A stretch of DNA of 35,612 bases from Candidatus Methylomirabilis tolerans. Its GTDB lineage: Bacteria; Methylomirabilota; Methylomirabilia; Methylomirabilales; Methylomirabilaceae. Shown here in pieces: positions 8,435 through 17,084 of this stretch (the stretch's first letter is position 1; each line of letters starts with the position of its first letter). The translations under genes and the position numbers were made by a program. The stretch lies in the NCBI GenBank assembly GCA_019912425.1, contig JAIOIU010000065.1, forward strand, positions 1 to 35,612. Direction: 5' to 3'. The notes beneath the pieces were generated by a model. That model was given only the letters and a program-made list of their open reading frames with translations, ran no database searches and had not been told where the DNA came from.

Positions 8435-9749
8435 CACTACTGTCCGGTTGTTGCGTGAACCATCGCCGTAACTGCTGAATCTGTAAGCGATTCATGGGCG
8501 TCATGCGCAAAATCGATTTCAATTGTCGGGTACACTGGGGCCAGTCCTTCACGAAAGGAGTGGCCCATGAACAGTGGTCGTACCGTCTTCGCGCAGGTCA
8601 TGGAGTTCCTGCCGCTGCCGGAGTTCCGCACCTGCGTAGCCCGCTATCAGGGCGAGTACAAGGTCCGTGGCTTCTCATGCCTCGACCAGTTCTTATGTCT
8701 AGCCTTCGCGCAGTTGACCTACCGGGAGAGCCTCCGCGATATCGAGACGTGTCTCCGCGCGATGCAACCCCGGCTCTACCACATGGGCATTCGGGGCCGG
8801 GTGGCGCGCAGTACGCTCGCGGATGCCAACGAGACCCGCGACTGGCGGATCTATGCCGACTTCGCGCAGACGCTTATCGGTCTGGCCAAGTCCCTCTACG
8901 CGACCGAGCCGTTCAGCGTCGATCTCGCGGCAACCGTGTACGCCTTCGACTCAACCACGATCGACCTCTGTTTGGCGCTGTTCCCGTGGGCCAGATTCCG
9001 CCAGCACAAGGGGGCGATCAAGCTCCATACGCTGCTCAACCTCCGCGGGAATATCCCCGAGGTGGTGGCGATCTCCGACGGCAAGTGGCACGATGTCAAG
9101 GCGCTCGACCTGCTCCTCCCCCTCGCGGGGGCCTACTATGTACTCGACCGCGGCTACCTCGACTTCGCCCGTCTCTACCGGTTCCACCAGGCGGCCGCAT
9201 TCTTCGTCACCCGGGCCAAGGCCAACCTGCAGTTCGGCCGACGCTATTCGCATCCGGTCGACAAGACCACTGGGATTCGCTGCGATCAGACCATCGTGCT
9301 CACGGGACCCAAGACCGCTACACTCTACCCGGTCCCACTCAGGCGGATCCGCTACACCGACCCCGACACCGGCAAGCATCTGGTCTTCCTCACCAACGAC
9401 GTGACGCTGCCGGCCCTGACCATCGCCCAGCTCTACAAGTCACGCTGGCAGGTGGAGCTGTTCTTCAAGTGGATCAAGCAGCACCTGCGGATCAAAGCCT
9501 TCTACGGAACCTCCGCGAACGCCGTCAAGACGCAAGTCTGGATTGCCGTCAGCATCTATGTCCTGGTCGCGATCCTCAAGAAGCGGCTTGGGTTACCCCA
9601 GAGTCTCTACACAATTCTACAGGTCCTCAGCGTGACGCTATTTGAACGTATGCCCTTGATTCAGGCACTTACGATCATGCCTGAGTCGACTGCGGAGGAT
9701 GAGGGCTGTAACCAGTTGTTATTGTTCGATCGATAACCGGACAGTAGTG
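8435..9749 (+). mobile_element. Intact IS4-family insertion sequence
   Basis: Terminal inverted repeats CACTACTGTCCGGTT at 8435-8449 and its complement at 9735-9749 bracket one transposase gene. The flanks (CATTCTGGAA on the left, AACCGTAATG on the right) do not match, so no target-site duplication is visible, although IS4 elements normally make one. The element cuts a methyltransferase gene on its right and an HD-GYP gene on its left. Confidence 0.85.
8567..9736 (+). CDS. IS4-family DDE transposase
   Basis: A complete 389-residue transposase. The DDE catalytic residues are visible: Asp128 in AFDSTTID, Asp194 in YVLDRGYLDF, and Glu297 within the IS4 hallmark Y290-x2-R293-x3-E297-x6-K304 (YKSRWQVELFFKWIKQ). 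The N-terminal ~85 residues match the helical region common in this group (FRTCVARYQGEYKVRGFSC ... SLRDIE). It fills the element nearly from end to end, with its stop codon at the right inverted repeat. No frameshift or missing catalytic residue is apparent, so the element may still be mobile. Confidence 0.9.
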   Translation: MNSGRTVFAQVMEFLPLPEFRTCVARYQGEYKVRGFSCLDQFLCLAFAQLTYRESLRDIETCLRAMQPRLYHMGIRGRVARSTLADANETRDWRIYADFAQTLIGLAKSLYATEPFSVDLAATVYAFDSTTIDLCLALFPWARFRQHKGAIKLHTLLNLRGNIPEVVAISDGKWHDVKALDLLLPLAGAYYVLDRGYLDFARLYRFHQAAAFFVTRAKANLQFGRRYSHPVDKTTGIRCDQTIVLTGPKTATLYPVPLRRIRYTDPDTGKHLVFLTNDVTLPALTIAQLYKSRWQVELFFKWIKQHLRIKAFYGTSANAVKTQVWIAVSIYVLVAILKKRLGLPQSLYTILQVLSVTLFERMPLIQALTIMPESTAEDEGCNQLLLFDR

Positions 9750-10464
9750 AACCGTAATGAAAAACATAATTGTCCCAGTCCCGTACCCATTGCGGAAAAA
9801 GAAAACCAAGGCGGAGGACATAAGCGACAAATGTAAACAATTGGCCGAACAGCCCAACCCCGTCAATCTCCTCAACGTAGAAGCCATTACCCTCGAGCAA
9901 TTCACGCATCTCGTCGTCCCTGAAATGTTGATGCCAACGCTTTTCTTTCTCGTTGTACCCAACCAATCCATCCGGGTTGGCCGCATAGCGCTGTCGATAA
10001 GCCTCCGGCGAGCGAGTCAAAGAGTAATACCAACGATGTAAGCCCGGAAAAACATATTTTAGATTTCCCAAATCCATAAAGGAAAAGACATGTCGTCGAG
10101 GAACAGAAACCAGAAGAAGTCCACCGGATTTTAATACGCGAAATACGTCCAAAAGTGCTTTATTCTGGTCATGAATATGCTCAAGCACCTCAAACATTGT
10201 GACGGCATCGAACTGTCCATTATCAAATGGTAGAGGATACACGGACTCTTTGACGACAACTCCGTGGGGTACTTTCTTCATCGCATCCCGATTCTTCTCG
10301 ACGCCGATGTAATCCACATTCCTATGCTGCTTGAGCAGGTATCCGAATCTGCCGTCATCGCATCCGAAGTCGAGCACGTGAGCATGTTCTGGCAACCACG
10401 TATATCCAAAGGCGAAACGGGGGGTGTGAAAGAAAGGATTATCTTTGGAAATCTTGCGACGCAT
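9661..10464 (-). CDS. SAM-dependent methyltransferase, C-terminus replaced by IS4 sequence
   Basis: A class I methyltransferase with motif I VLDFGCDDGRFG (30-41), an acidic loop in YIGVEKN, the motif-II-like FDAVTMFEVLEHIHD and the motif-III-like VLKSGGLLLVSVP. This set is typical of methyltransferases in glycan and lipid-linked pathways. Native coding sequence stops at about codon 238 (near position 9750); the last ~29 codons are read antisense through the IS4 end, so the native C-terminus is gone. The SAM-binding core is intact, so function may or may not remain. It is the last gene of the glycan locus in this window, 76 nt after a GT4 gene. The start at 10464 is the only in-frame ATG after that gene's stop. 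The substrate is unknown. Confidence 0.75.
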   Translation of the reverse strand: MRRKISKDNPFFHTPRFAFGYTWLPEHAHVLDFGCDDGRFGYLLKQHRNVDYIGVEKNRDAMKKVPHGVVVKESVYPLPFDNGQFDAVTMFEVLEHIHDQNKALLDVFRVLKSGGLLLVSVPRRHVFSFMDLGNLKYVFPGLHRWYYSLTRSPEAYRQRYAANPDGLVGYNEKEKRWHQHFRDDEMRELLEGNGFYVEEIDGVGLFGQLFTFVAYVLRLGFLFPQWVRDWDNYVFHYGSLLSGYRSNNNNWLQPSSSAVDSGMIVSA

Positions 10465-10540
10465 TGTCTTGACCCGCTCAACAATAAGATGTGGTCTAGC
10501 TGGAAGTCCCCGGTTTAATGTTGTTTTGCCATGCGATCCT

Positions 10541-11692
10541 TTAATTCATTCTTACCCATGCTGGATGCTCTCCGCCCTCAACCAGCCATTGATAGGTCTG
10601 GTCCATTTTCTTTCCAAGATGGTGCCATGAGAATTCTCGAACCATCCACTCGCGACCCCTAATTCCACGTCGCGCTAGTTCATCCGGTGACTCCGCCATC
10701 GCTTCCTCAAGAGAGGCAACGAGCGGATCAACGCCGATATCGATCCACCAACCCGCGTGGTAGGTCTGCAACCCTTGCCACGGAGCGCCTTTCGTAACGA
10801 TGGCAGGCGTACCAGCCGCTAACGCCTCGGCAACTGTTATGCCGAAATTCTCGGAATGCGTGGGTAAGACGAATAAATCAGCTTCTCGATACGTTGACCA
10901 CTTGGTCTCCCCGTATAAAGGTCCGACAAATTCCAAGCGTTTCAGCTTCAGTTTCGCTGCGAGCGCATTCATTTGTTCGAGGTAGCCGCCTTGTACGCCA
11001 TACCCCGTATCTGTACCCACAACCAATAGCTGCCAATTAGGGAAGCGATCTGTAACGGCTGCCCAAGCGTTTAACAGAACATCGACCCCTTTGACGGGAT
11101 GGATGCGTCCTAAGAAAAGTAAAGTTCTAAAGTCGCGAGCTATTTTTTGAGCGAATTCTGGGACATCTATCCCATTAGGTATAATTGCGACTGGTTGCTT
11201 GAATCTCAACCGCCGGATATCTTCATACTCAGACTCAGCGGTTGCATGAAAACACGCTGCCTGTTCCACTGCAGGACGTTGAATCAACGGCCACATAACT
11301 CTCTTGAACGGTGACCCATGGTTCATTGCCCAAGTCGAAAACGCTCCGCGTGGCGAGACGACCAGCTTTGTCTTGCGGCCCTTTACCGCCCAGCCAGGAT
11401 AGACCGCATTCATTTGCCACATGCCGTGGCTGTGAAGCACACTAACCCTTCCGGCGGTTGTCTCATCCATCAGCCATCGGGACATTCCCGGCGAGCGGCC
11501 GAGGCGTCTAGGCCCAACCCCTATCGGGAATACCTTCATAAACGCCGGCACTGACGGAAGCGGGGACCAATCCATGGCCGCGAGCGTTAAGTCCTCACCA
11601 GCTTCGATCAGAGAGTAACACAGACGCACCACAGAATAAGAAGGTCCGCTCGCCTCTTCCGTAATCGCAGGTACGACGTGGATTACTCGCAT
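10541..11692 (-). CDS. GT4-family glycosyltransferase
   Basis: A GT-B-fold retaining glycosyltransferase, 383 residues from the chosen start. The N-terminal domain begins MRVIHVVPAITEEASGPSY. The C-terminal donor-binding domain has the GT4 segment FLGRIHPVKGVDVLL and the E-x7-E motif in PTHSENFGITVAEALAAGTP. The start at 11692 gives the family-typical N-terminus and overlaps the asnB stop (ATGCGAGTAA), implying translational coupling; a start at 11806 would add 38 non-homologous residues. It probably adds one sugar of the repeat unit at the cytoplasmic face of the membrane; donor and acceptor are unknown. Confidence 0.88.
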   Translation of the reverse strand: MRVIHVVPAITEEASGPSYSVVRLCYSLIEAGEDLTLAAMDWSPLPSVPAFMKVFPIGVGPRRLGRSPGMSRWLMDETTAGRVSVLHSHGMWQMNAVYPGWAVKGRKTKLVVSPRGAFSTWAMNHGSPFKRVMWPLIQRPAVEQAACFHATAESEYEDIRRLRFKQPVAIIPNGIDVPEFAQKIARDFRTLLFLGRIHPVKGVDVLLNAWAAVTDRFPNWQLLVVGTDTGYGVQGGYLEQMNALAAKLKLKRLEFVGPLYGETKWSTYREADLFVLPTHSENFGITVAEALAAGTPAIVTKGAPWQGLQTYHAGWWIDIGVDPLVASLEEAMAESPDELARRGIRGREWMVREFSWHHLGKKMDQTYQWLVEGGEHPAWVRMN

Positions 11693-13500
11693 GCCGTCAT
11701 TCGCTCGACGATGACCCTTGCCCAGCGGCGCGCCCAAGGCGTCCGCCGCGCAGACGCCAGAGGCAGGTCTGCCCCTGCATGCCTCTGGGTTGTATCTGAC
11801 AACCACGCCGCCATTGGCAAAGAGAAGCCCGTCTTGGGGCGATGTACGACTAAATCCGGCAACGCCTTCGTGAGCGACCGCGCCAGCATAGTCTTGCCTA
11901 AGCCGGTAGCAAAACGTGACACGAACGTCCCGAGTGATTGAAGCAACTTCACATCGACCAAAGGTGTCCGCAGTTCCAATGAATGTTCCATGCTGGCCCA
12001 GTCGCTGTCGCGTAGCAGTTGGTTGCGCAGGTAAAATGTGGATTCCAGCAAACCAACGGCGGCGGTACCATCCCTGGCATCGGCCTTGGCCATGCCGGGC
12101 GGCGAGCCGCCAAGGCGCGCCAAGCCCTCCCCCGCCATGTCCGCCCCCATCAGGGCTGGCAGTTCCTCGGGTAGGAAAAGGCTGCGGTTAAGGAAATACA
12201 TGCCTTCCAAGGAAGCCATGAACGCCGGCATACCGGCGAGCTTGGGTTGCGACCGGCTCTTGGCCAGATAGGAACAGGGTATCCCCAGCACGGCGCGAGA
12301 ACCTGGAACGGCTGCAAGCGCCTGCCCCAGCGCAGCCATGCGTGGAATCTGTCGGAAGGAAGAATAGCCGCAAAAGAGTTCATCACCGCCGACGCCCGAT
12401 AGCACCACCTTGTAGCCGCGTTCGGCCGCCGCCTTGCTGGCGAACCACGTGTTGACGCCGTCGATGGAGGGCTGATCCATGGCGTCGAGAATGCGCGGGG
12501 TGTCCTGCTCGAATTCTGTACGGGAAACCATGCGCACATAGTGCGGCAGGCTATAGTGGGCCGCAATGGCGCGCGCCACAGGAACCTCGTCGTCATGGCG
12601 GCCGCCGAACTCCTCAAAGCCGATGGTAATACCCTCCACGTGTGCGCCCAGCTCAGACGCCAGACCGGCGGTGACCCCTGAGTCGAGACCTCCGGACAGA
12701 AACACGCTCACCGGAACATCCGCCACCAGATGGGCGCGCACCGAATCTGTCAGCGCCTGCCGTACCCGTTCCTGCAACTCCGAGGGAGATGGTGTGCAGC
12801 CATTTTCCTGCCAGTGGGTGCGAATGTCATACCAACGGACAGACGCGTCCGCCACGCCGGTGCGCACCCGCAACCAGTGCCCGGCCGGCAGCGCGAATAC
12901 ATCGCGGCACAGCGTCCACGGCTCGGGTACGCTGCCCCAGAGATAAAATCCCGCCAACCCCGCCGGTTCACGTTCTAAAGAAACTAGGCCGGAAGCGAGC
13001 AACGCCTTGACCTGGGATGCGAAGACGAAGCCATCCCTTGTTCGGGCGTAGTAAAGCGGCTTGATGCCATAGGGATCACGCGCGAGAAACAGTTCGCGGG
13101 TCTGGGTATCCCAGATGGCGAAGGCAAACATGCCACGCAGTCGACGCAACATCCGCTCGCCTTCTAAAGCAAAAAGATTGAGGAGGACTTCCGTATCGGA
13201 TGTGGTACGGAAGACTACGCCGTCCGTTTCCAGTTCTCGGCGCAATTCGCGAAAGTTGTAGATTTCGCCGTTGAAAACAATGGCATAGCGTCCGTCTGTG
13301 GATGTCATTGGTTGGTTCGCGCGGGGGTCCAGGTCGAGAATCGCAAGGCGGCGATGGCCCAGTACGACCCCGGCACTTAACCACTGGCCCTCCGCGTCGG
13401 GACCCCGGACGGACATGCGGGCCGTCATCCGCCGAACAGCATCAGGCGCTGATGTTTCTGCCGCCCCCAGTGTTGAGATAACACCTGCTATGCCGCACAT
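11683..13500 (-). CDS. asnB: AsnB-type glutamine-dependent amidotransferase
   Basis: 605 residues, the normal AsnB length. The N-terminal class II glutaminase has the catalytic Cys2 (MCGIAGV), RLAILDL and NGEIYNFRELR. The synthetase domain has the ATP pyrophosphatase loop SGGLDSG (269-275) and GVGGDELFCGY. Together these support asparagine synthase (EC 6.3.5.4) or a related amidotransferase. Copies inside polysaccharide loci, as here between GT4 genes, often amidate a sugar carboxylate or peptide-like substituent instead of making free asparagine. That role is inferred from context; either is possible. The stop overlaps the start of the following GT4 gene. Confidence 0.85.
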   Translation of the reverse strand: MCGIAGVISTLGAAETSAPDAVRRMTARMSVRGPDAEGQWLSAGVVLGHRRLAILDLDPRANQPMTSTDGRYAIVFNGEIYNFRELRRELETDGVVFRTTSDTEVLLNLFALEGERMLRRLRGMFAFAIWDTQTRELFLARDPYGIKPLYYARTRDGFVFASQVKALLASGLVSLEREPAGLAGFYLWGSVPEPWTLCRDVFALPAGHWLRVRTGVADASVRWYDIRTHWQENGCTPSPSELQERVRQALTDSVRAHLVADVPVSVFLSGGLDSGVTAGLASELGAHVEGITIGFEEFGGRHDDEVPVARAIAAHYSLPHYVRMVSRTEFEQDTPRILDAMDQPSIDGVNTWFASKAAAERGYKVVLSGVGGDELFCGYSSFRQIPRMAALGQALAAVPGSRAVLGIPCSYLAKSRSQPKLAGMPAFMASLEGMYFLNRSLFLPEELPALMGADMAGEGLARLGGSPPGMAKADARDGTAAVGLLESTFYLRNQLLRDSDWASMEHSLELRTPLVDVKLLQSLGTFVSRFATGLGKTMLARSLTKALPDLVVHRPKTGFSLPMAAWLSDTTQRHAGADLPLASARRTPWARRWARVIVERMTACE

Positions 13501-13521
13501 ACGTTTCCCGCCTTCAACTCT

Positions 13522-14733
13522 TCATCCCGAGTTCCATTCGCTTTGGCCACTCAGCAGCCTCTCATACTGATCCAGAAAAACCTTACCCGCGGCGGCGAGC
13601 GAAAAGTGTTTCTCGGCAACCCTCCGTCCTTCCCTCCCCATCCGCTCCCGAAGAGCCGGGTCGCGCACTAATTTCTCCATTGCCGCAGCGAGAGCCTGAG
13701 CATCGCCGATGGGTGTCAGCAATCCAGTCTCTCCTTCGCTTACAGCCGTTATCGGCCCGCCACAAGCCGTGCTCACAACCGGCAGTCCACTCGCCATCGC
13801 TTCGAGTATCACTATTCCGAGGCCTTCTTCGTTGGAAGAGAGCACGAAGAAACTCGCGTTGCGATAGAGCGCGGCCAACTCCTCGCCCTGCTTTGGCCCA
13901 TGCAAGTGAACCTTCTTCGCCATTCCCAGAATGTGGAGCTGCAAACGTGACTGTTCAGAAGGAGGATCACCAATCAGATACAGATCGGGAGCTGCCCCTA
14001 CCCTTTTCTCAAGTAGCTCGTATGCATCGAGCAGCAGGCGCACGTTCTTACGTGGATCGGAGAATCGGGCCACGCAGAGAATGTAATGACCTTCCGGCCG
14101 CGCCGCTGGTCGAAAAAGATTTATGTCCACGCCACATGGCGCGAGCACAACTTTTTCCGCTCCCGCAATCGGCTCGATCGCAGCGCGCGTGTACTCGCTG
14201 AGCGCGAAGATTGAGTCTGTCGCTTTCAAGGCACGGCGTTCGTATCGTTCAGCGAGGGGAACCATCAACGACGACCATGCTCGCCGCGATCTTGAGCTAT
14301 TGCGCATCTGGCTCTTGCGATCAGCGCGCGTGGTTGTGGCTGTCCAAAGAAGAGTCGGACGATCGACGCGCTCAGCGATACAAACCCACGGAGGACTGCC
14401 GACAACAAACTGCAGCAGGTCGTAACCTTTCAGCAATTCAGTGAGCTTCCGCCGCGGCCGGTATCTCTGAAATTCTAGTTCGCTACCCCACACACCCGCA
14501 TGCGTGAACGTCAAATCGTGCCAGGGGAGTCGTTCAATCCGCGGTTGTCGCAGCCAGGTTGCCGGCGACCTCAACTGGAAGCTGGCCGTGTCGGAAGCTG
14601 ACGTGGCGAGCGATATGAGTTCGGGCTCATACCGCCCCGACTGAATTAACGTTCGGTACAGAAAGGTAATCATCGTCGCCAGACCACCGACGAGAGACAT
14701 CTCATGAGTTATCATGGCAACGCGCTTTTTCAT
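13522..14733 (-). CDS. GT4-family glycosyltransferase
   Basis: About 403 residues, GT-B fold. N-terminal MKKRVAMITHEMSLVGGLA has the glycine-rich acceptor-side loop. The C-terminal half has the donor-site pattern ILCVARFSDPRKNVRLLLDA and the GT4 motif SSNEEGLGIVILEAMASGLP. The start at 14733 lies 4 nt after the epimerase stop and yields the family N-terminus; an upstream start at 14763 would overlap that gene. The next gene (asnB) begins 21 nt after the stop. It probably transfers a hexose or deoxyhexose during repeat-unit assembly; the substrate is not predictable. Confidence 0.87.
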   Translation of the reverse strand: MKKRVAMITHEMSLVGGLATMITFLYRTLIQSGRYEPELISLATSASDTASFQLRSPATWLRQPRIERLPWHDLTFTHAGVWGSELEFQRYRPRRKLTELLKGYDLLQFVVGSPPWVCIAERVDRPTLLWTATTTRADRKSQMRNSSRSRRAWSSLMVPLAERYERRALKATDSIFALSEYTRAAIEPIAGAEKVVLAPCGVDINLFRPAARPEGHYILCVARFSDPRKNVRLLLDAYELLEKRVGAAPDLYLIGDPPSEQSRLQLHILGMAKKVHLHGPKQGEELAALYRNASFFVLSSNEEGLGIVILEAMASGLPVVSTACGGPITAVSEGETGLLTPIGDAQALAAAMEKLVRDPALRERMGREGRRVAEKHFSLAAAGKVFLDQYERLLSGQSEWNSG

Positions 14734-14737
14734 ATCG

Positions 14738-15763
14738 TTACCGGCGCTCCGCGAAGGAATCACGATTCACCTTCACCCAGGAATGCAGGCGCTCAAAGCC
14801 TTCCTTTACTCCAACCCGCGGCCTCCAGGAAAGCAACTCTGCGGCCCGGCGAATATCCGAAACGTAAACGGGCTGGTCGCCCGGGCGCCAGTCTTCAAAA
14901 CTGTGGACCACAGCCCGCCCTGAATGCTCACCAAGCATTTCGAGCAACTCAAGCAGTGATAACGTGTTTTCTGGACCACCGCCGATGTTGAAGGTCACTC
15001 CCGACACCTGATCGATGCGGTCAATCGCAGCCAGGTAGCCATCGATCAGGTCGTCAATAAAGAGAATGTCTCTAACTTGCTTCCCCGTGCCATAGATCGT
15101 GACCGGCTGTCCTAAGGTGTGCGCGATCGTAAACCACGCCACCCAGCCCTGGTCTTCCACCCCAAACTGCCGGTAGCCATAGATGCACGACTGGCGGAAA
15201 TTCACAGTGCGCAGGCCATAGATGCGCGCGTAGTCATTGACGTATTGGTCGGCGGCGCCCTTTGAGCAGCCATAGGGAGAATGGAAATCGAGTGGCTGCG
15301 TCTCACTGACTCCGTGCGGCAGATCGGGAATGAGGCAGCGCAGCGCGTCCTCGCGCAAATTCAGGTCGGGCAGTTTGCCGTAGACCTTATTTGTCGAGGC
15401 ATTGAGCAGAATCGTCTCGAGGCTGTGTTGGCGAACGGCTTCTAGCACGTTGAGCGTGCCCAGCGCATTGATTTCGAAATCGCGGCGCGGCTCAACGACG
15501 GAGGTAGTGACGGCCACCTGCGCGGCTAAATGAATCACCACATCGAAATGGCCTCGAGCGATCACGCTTGCGAGTGACTCGGCGTCGCACACGTCGCTCT
15601 CAATAAAATCAAAATCGCCTTGCTCGCCCAGCCACTCAAGATTCCGGTCACTTCCGGGACGAGAGAGATTGTCAAGTACGGTGACGAGGTGACCGAGGCG
15701 CAATAAGCGTTGTGTGGCGTTACATCCGATGAAGCCGCAACCGCCGGTGATCAAGACTTTCAT
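14738..15763 (-). CDS. NAD-dependent sugar epimerase, CDP-paratose 2-epimerase (tyvelose) type
   Basis: 341-residue extended short-chain dehydrogenase. The NAD-binding TGGCGFIG is at residues 6-13 and the catalytic Y164-x3-K168 pair at HSPYGCSK. PGSDRNLEWL (36-45) and FRQSCIYGYRQFGVEDQGW are characteristic of CDP-paratose 2-epimerases (RfbE), which make CDP-tyvelose. The other steps of CDP-3,6-dideoxyhexose synthesis (RfbF, RfbG, RfbH, paratose synthase) are not in this window, so the substrate could be CDP-paratose made elsewhere or another NDP-sugar. The stop is 4 nt before the downstream GT4 start. The ~115 bp upstream hold no gene. Confidence 0.83.
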   Translation of the reverse strand: MKVLITGGCGFIGCNATQRLLRLGHLVTVLDNLSRPGSDRNLEWLGEQGDFDFIESDVCDAESLASVIARGHFDVVIHLAAQVAVTTSVVEPRRDFEINALGTLNVLEAVRQHSLETILLNASTNKVYGKLPDLNLREDALRCLIPDLPHGVSETQPLDFHSPYGCSKGAADQYVNDYARIYGLRTVNFRQSCIYGYRQFGVEDQGWVAWFTIAHTLGQPVTIYGTGKQVRDILFIDDLIDGYLAAIDRIDQVSGVTFNIGGGPENTLSLLELLEMLGEHSGRAVVHSFEDWRPGDQPVYVSDIRRAAELLSWRPRVGVKEGFERLHSWVKVNRDSFAERR

Positions 15764-15878
15764 TTCGTTGTGAACGACTCGGGGACCAGATAGGAAGAGG
15801 TGTAAGGTTTCTTCAGTGTCGACATTATTGCCACCTTTCTCGAAGGTCGATTCCCTGTATCGCTTTGACCCACAACCT

Positions 15879-17027
15879 TCACGTCAAATACCCCACGGCA
15901 GCAGCGATACCTGAGGCGCACGCATCCACATCCCAGGCGCGTATTAATTCACGCGCTTTTTTTCCCATCTCCAGACGCAACGCCTCAGACTGGAGCAAGC
16001 TTTCCAAAGCCCCCGCAAGGGCTTCTACGTCACCACAGGGGTACACAAACCCCGTGCCCTGTCCTTGCACCAAATCCGCAGCTGCGCCAACTTCGTCGCT
16101 GACCACTACTGGCAAACCGGCGGCCATTACCTCGTTCAGTACCAAGCCCCAAGACTCCGCATCCGCCGGAAGAACAAAAACATCGCTGGCCGCATAAAGG
16201 GTCGGTAGATTGGACTGGTTCTGAAACCCAATAAAGTGGACACGTTCAATGCCGAACGCAACGACCATCGATCGTAGGATGGGTTCCTCTTCCCCTGATC
16301 CGGCCATAACCAACCACGCATCACGAAAACGTGGCGCGACTAGGGCGAACGCTCTGACAAGATCTGCGGGTCTTTTTTGTAAGATGAGTTTTGATGCATA
16401 CAAGACAACCGTACAATCTTCTGGCAACCCCAATGTCCTGCGACATTTCAGCCTCTGAATCTGTAGCTCTTCCGCCTGAAGTGAAAACATTGCGTTATCC
16501 ACGCAGAAAGGCGCAAAAAAAATGCGCTCCTCAGCAACCCCGAATGCAGCGTAATATGCTCGATTCAAGGAGCCAATCGCCAGTACGCCATCAAACATCT
16601 TGAACAGAAAGTGCTTAAACAACCGCTTCCAAAAAGGTGCAGAAAGATGGTGCCGTTGGAGTCGCGTATCGCCACGAACAAAGACACGAGTACCTATAAG
16701 CTTTGCAACCAGAACAGCGAGCAAATTAGTTAGGCCGTTGTACCCATGAACAATTAGCACATCGAAACGCCTGCGCAGCAGTTCTTTCACAATACCAGGT
16801 TCATAACCGGTTAAAGCCGTTTTGTTCGATAGAAAATGGCTTTCATGGCCGTCCAGCAAGGGAATATCCCACTGCACGGTCTGGGCGAATCCTGGATCGT
16901 AATAGGCATCTACACCCATCCGAGTCCGGTAAAGCACCAACAGGCTGACGTCCGGCCGCTCGGATAGCGCCCGATAGACCGGCACGAAATACTGGATCGG
17001 ATGGCTGACGAGAATCCCCAGCTTCAC
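15879..17027 (-). CDS. GT4-family glycosyltransferase
   Basis: About 382 residues. The family N-terminus KLGILVSHPIQYFVPVYRAL begins at a GTG (17027) with GGAG 9 nt upstream, which I take as the start; a GTG at 17081 is possible but has its ribosome binding site too close and adds 18 unmatched residues. The C-terminal half has the GT4 donor pattern YASKLILQKRPADLVRAF and the E-x7-E motif in PADAESWGLVLNEVMAAGLP. It follows the CgeB-type gene closely. Likely a repeat-unit glycosyltransferase; no substrate can be assigned. Confidence 0.87.
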   Translation of the reverse strand: MKLGILVSHPIQYFVPVYRALSERPDVSLLVLYRTRMGVDAYYDPGFAQTVQWDIPLLDGHESHFLSNKTALTGYEPGIVKELLRRRFDVLIVHGYNGLTNLLAVLVAKLIGTRVFVRGDTRLQRHHLSAPFWKRLFKHFLFKMFDGVLAIGSLNRAYYAAFGVAEERIFFAPFCVDNAMFSLQAEELQIQRLKCRRTLGLPEDCTVVLYASKLILQKRPADLVRAFALVAPRFRDAWLVMAGSGEEEPILRSMVVAFGIERVHFIGFQNQSNLPTLYAASDVFVLPADAESWGLVLNEVMAAGLPVVVSDEVGAAADLVQGQGTGFVYPCGDVEALAGALESLLQSEALRLEMGKKARELIRAWDVDACASGIAAAVGYLT

Positions 17028-17084
17028 CAAGTCTTGCTCCGCTCCGTGCTGGACTTCTGCCGTTTGCCTACGGATCAACACTCC

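Noticed and set aside
8494-9645. A 383-residue open frame on the plus strand in the IS4 element
   Set aside because: It overlaps the transposase in another frame and is rich in Arg, Pro and Gly with no recognisable motif.
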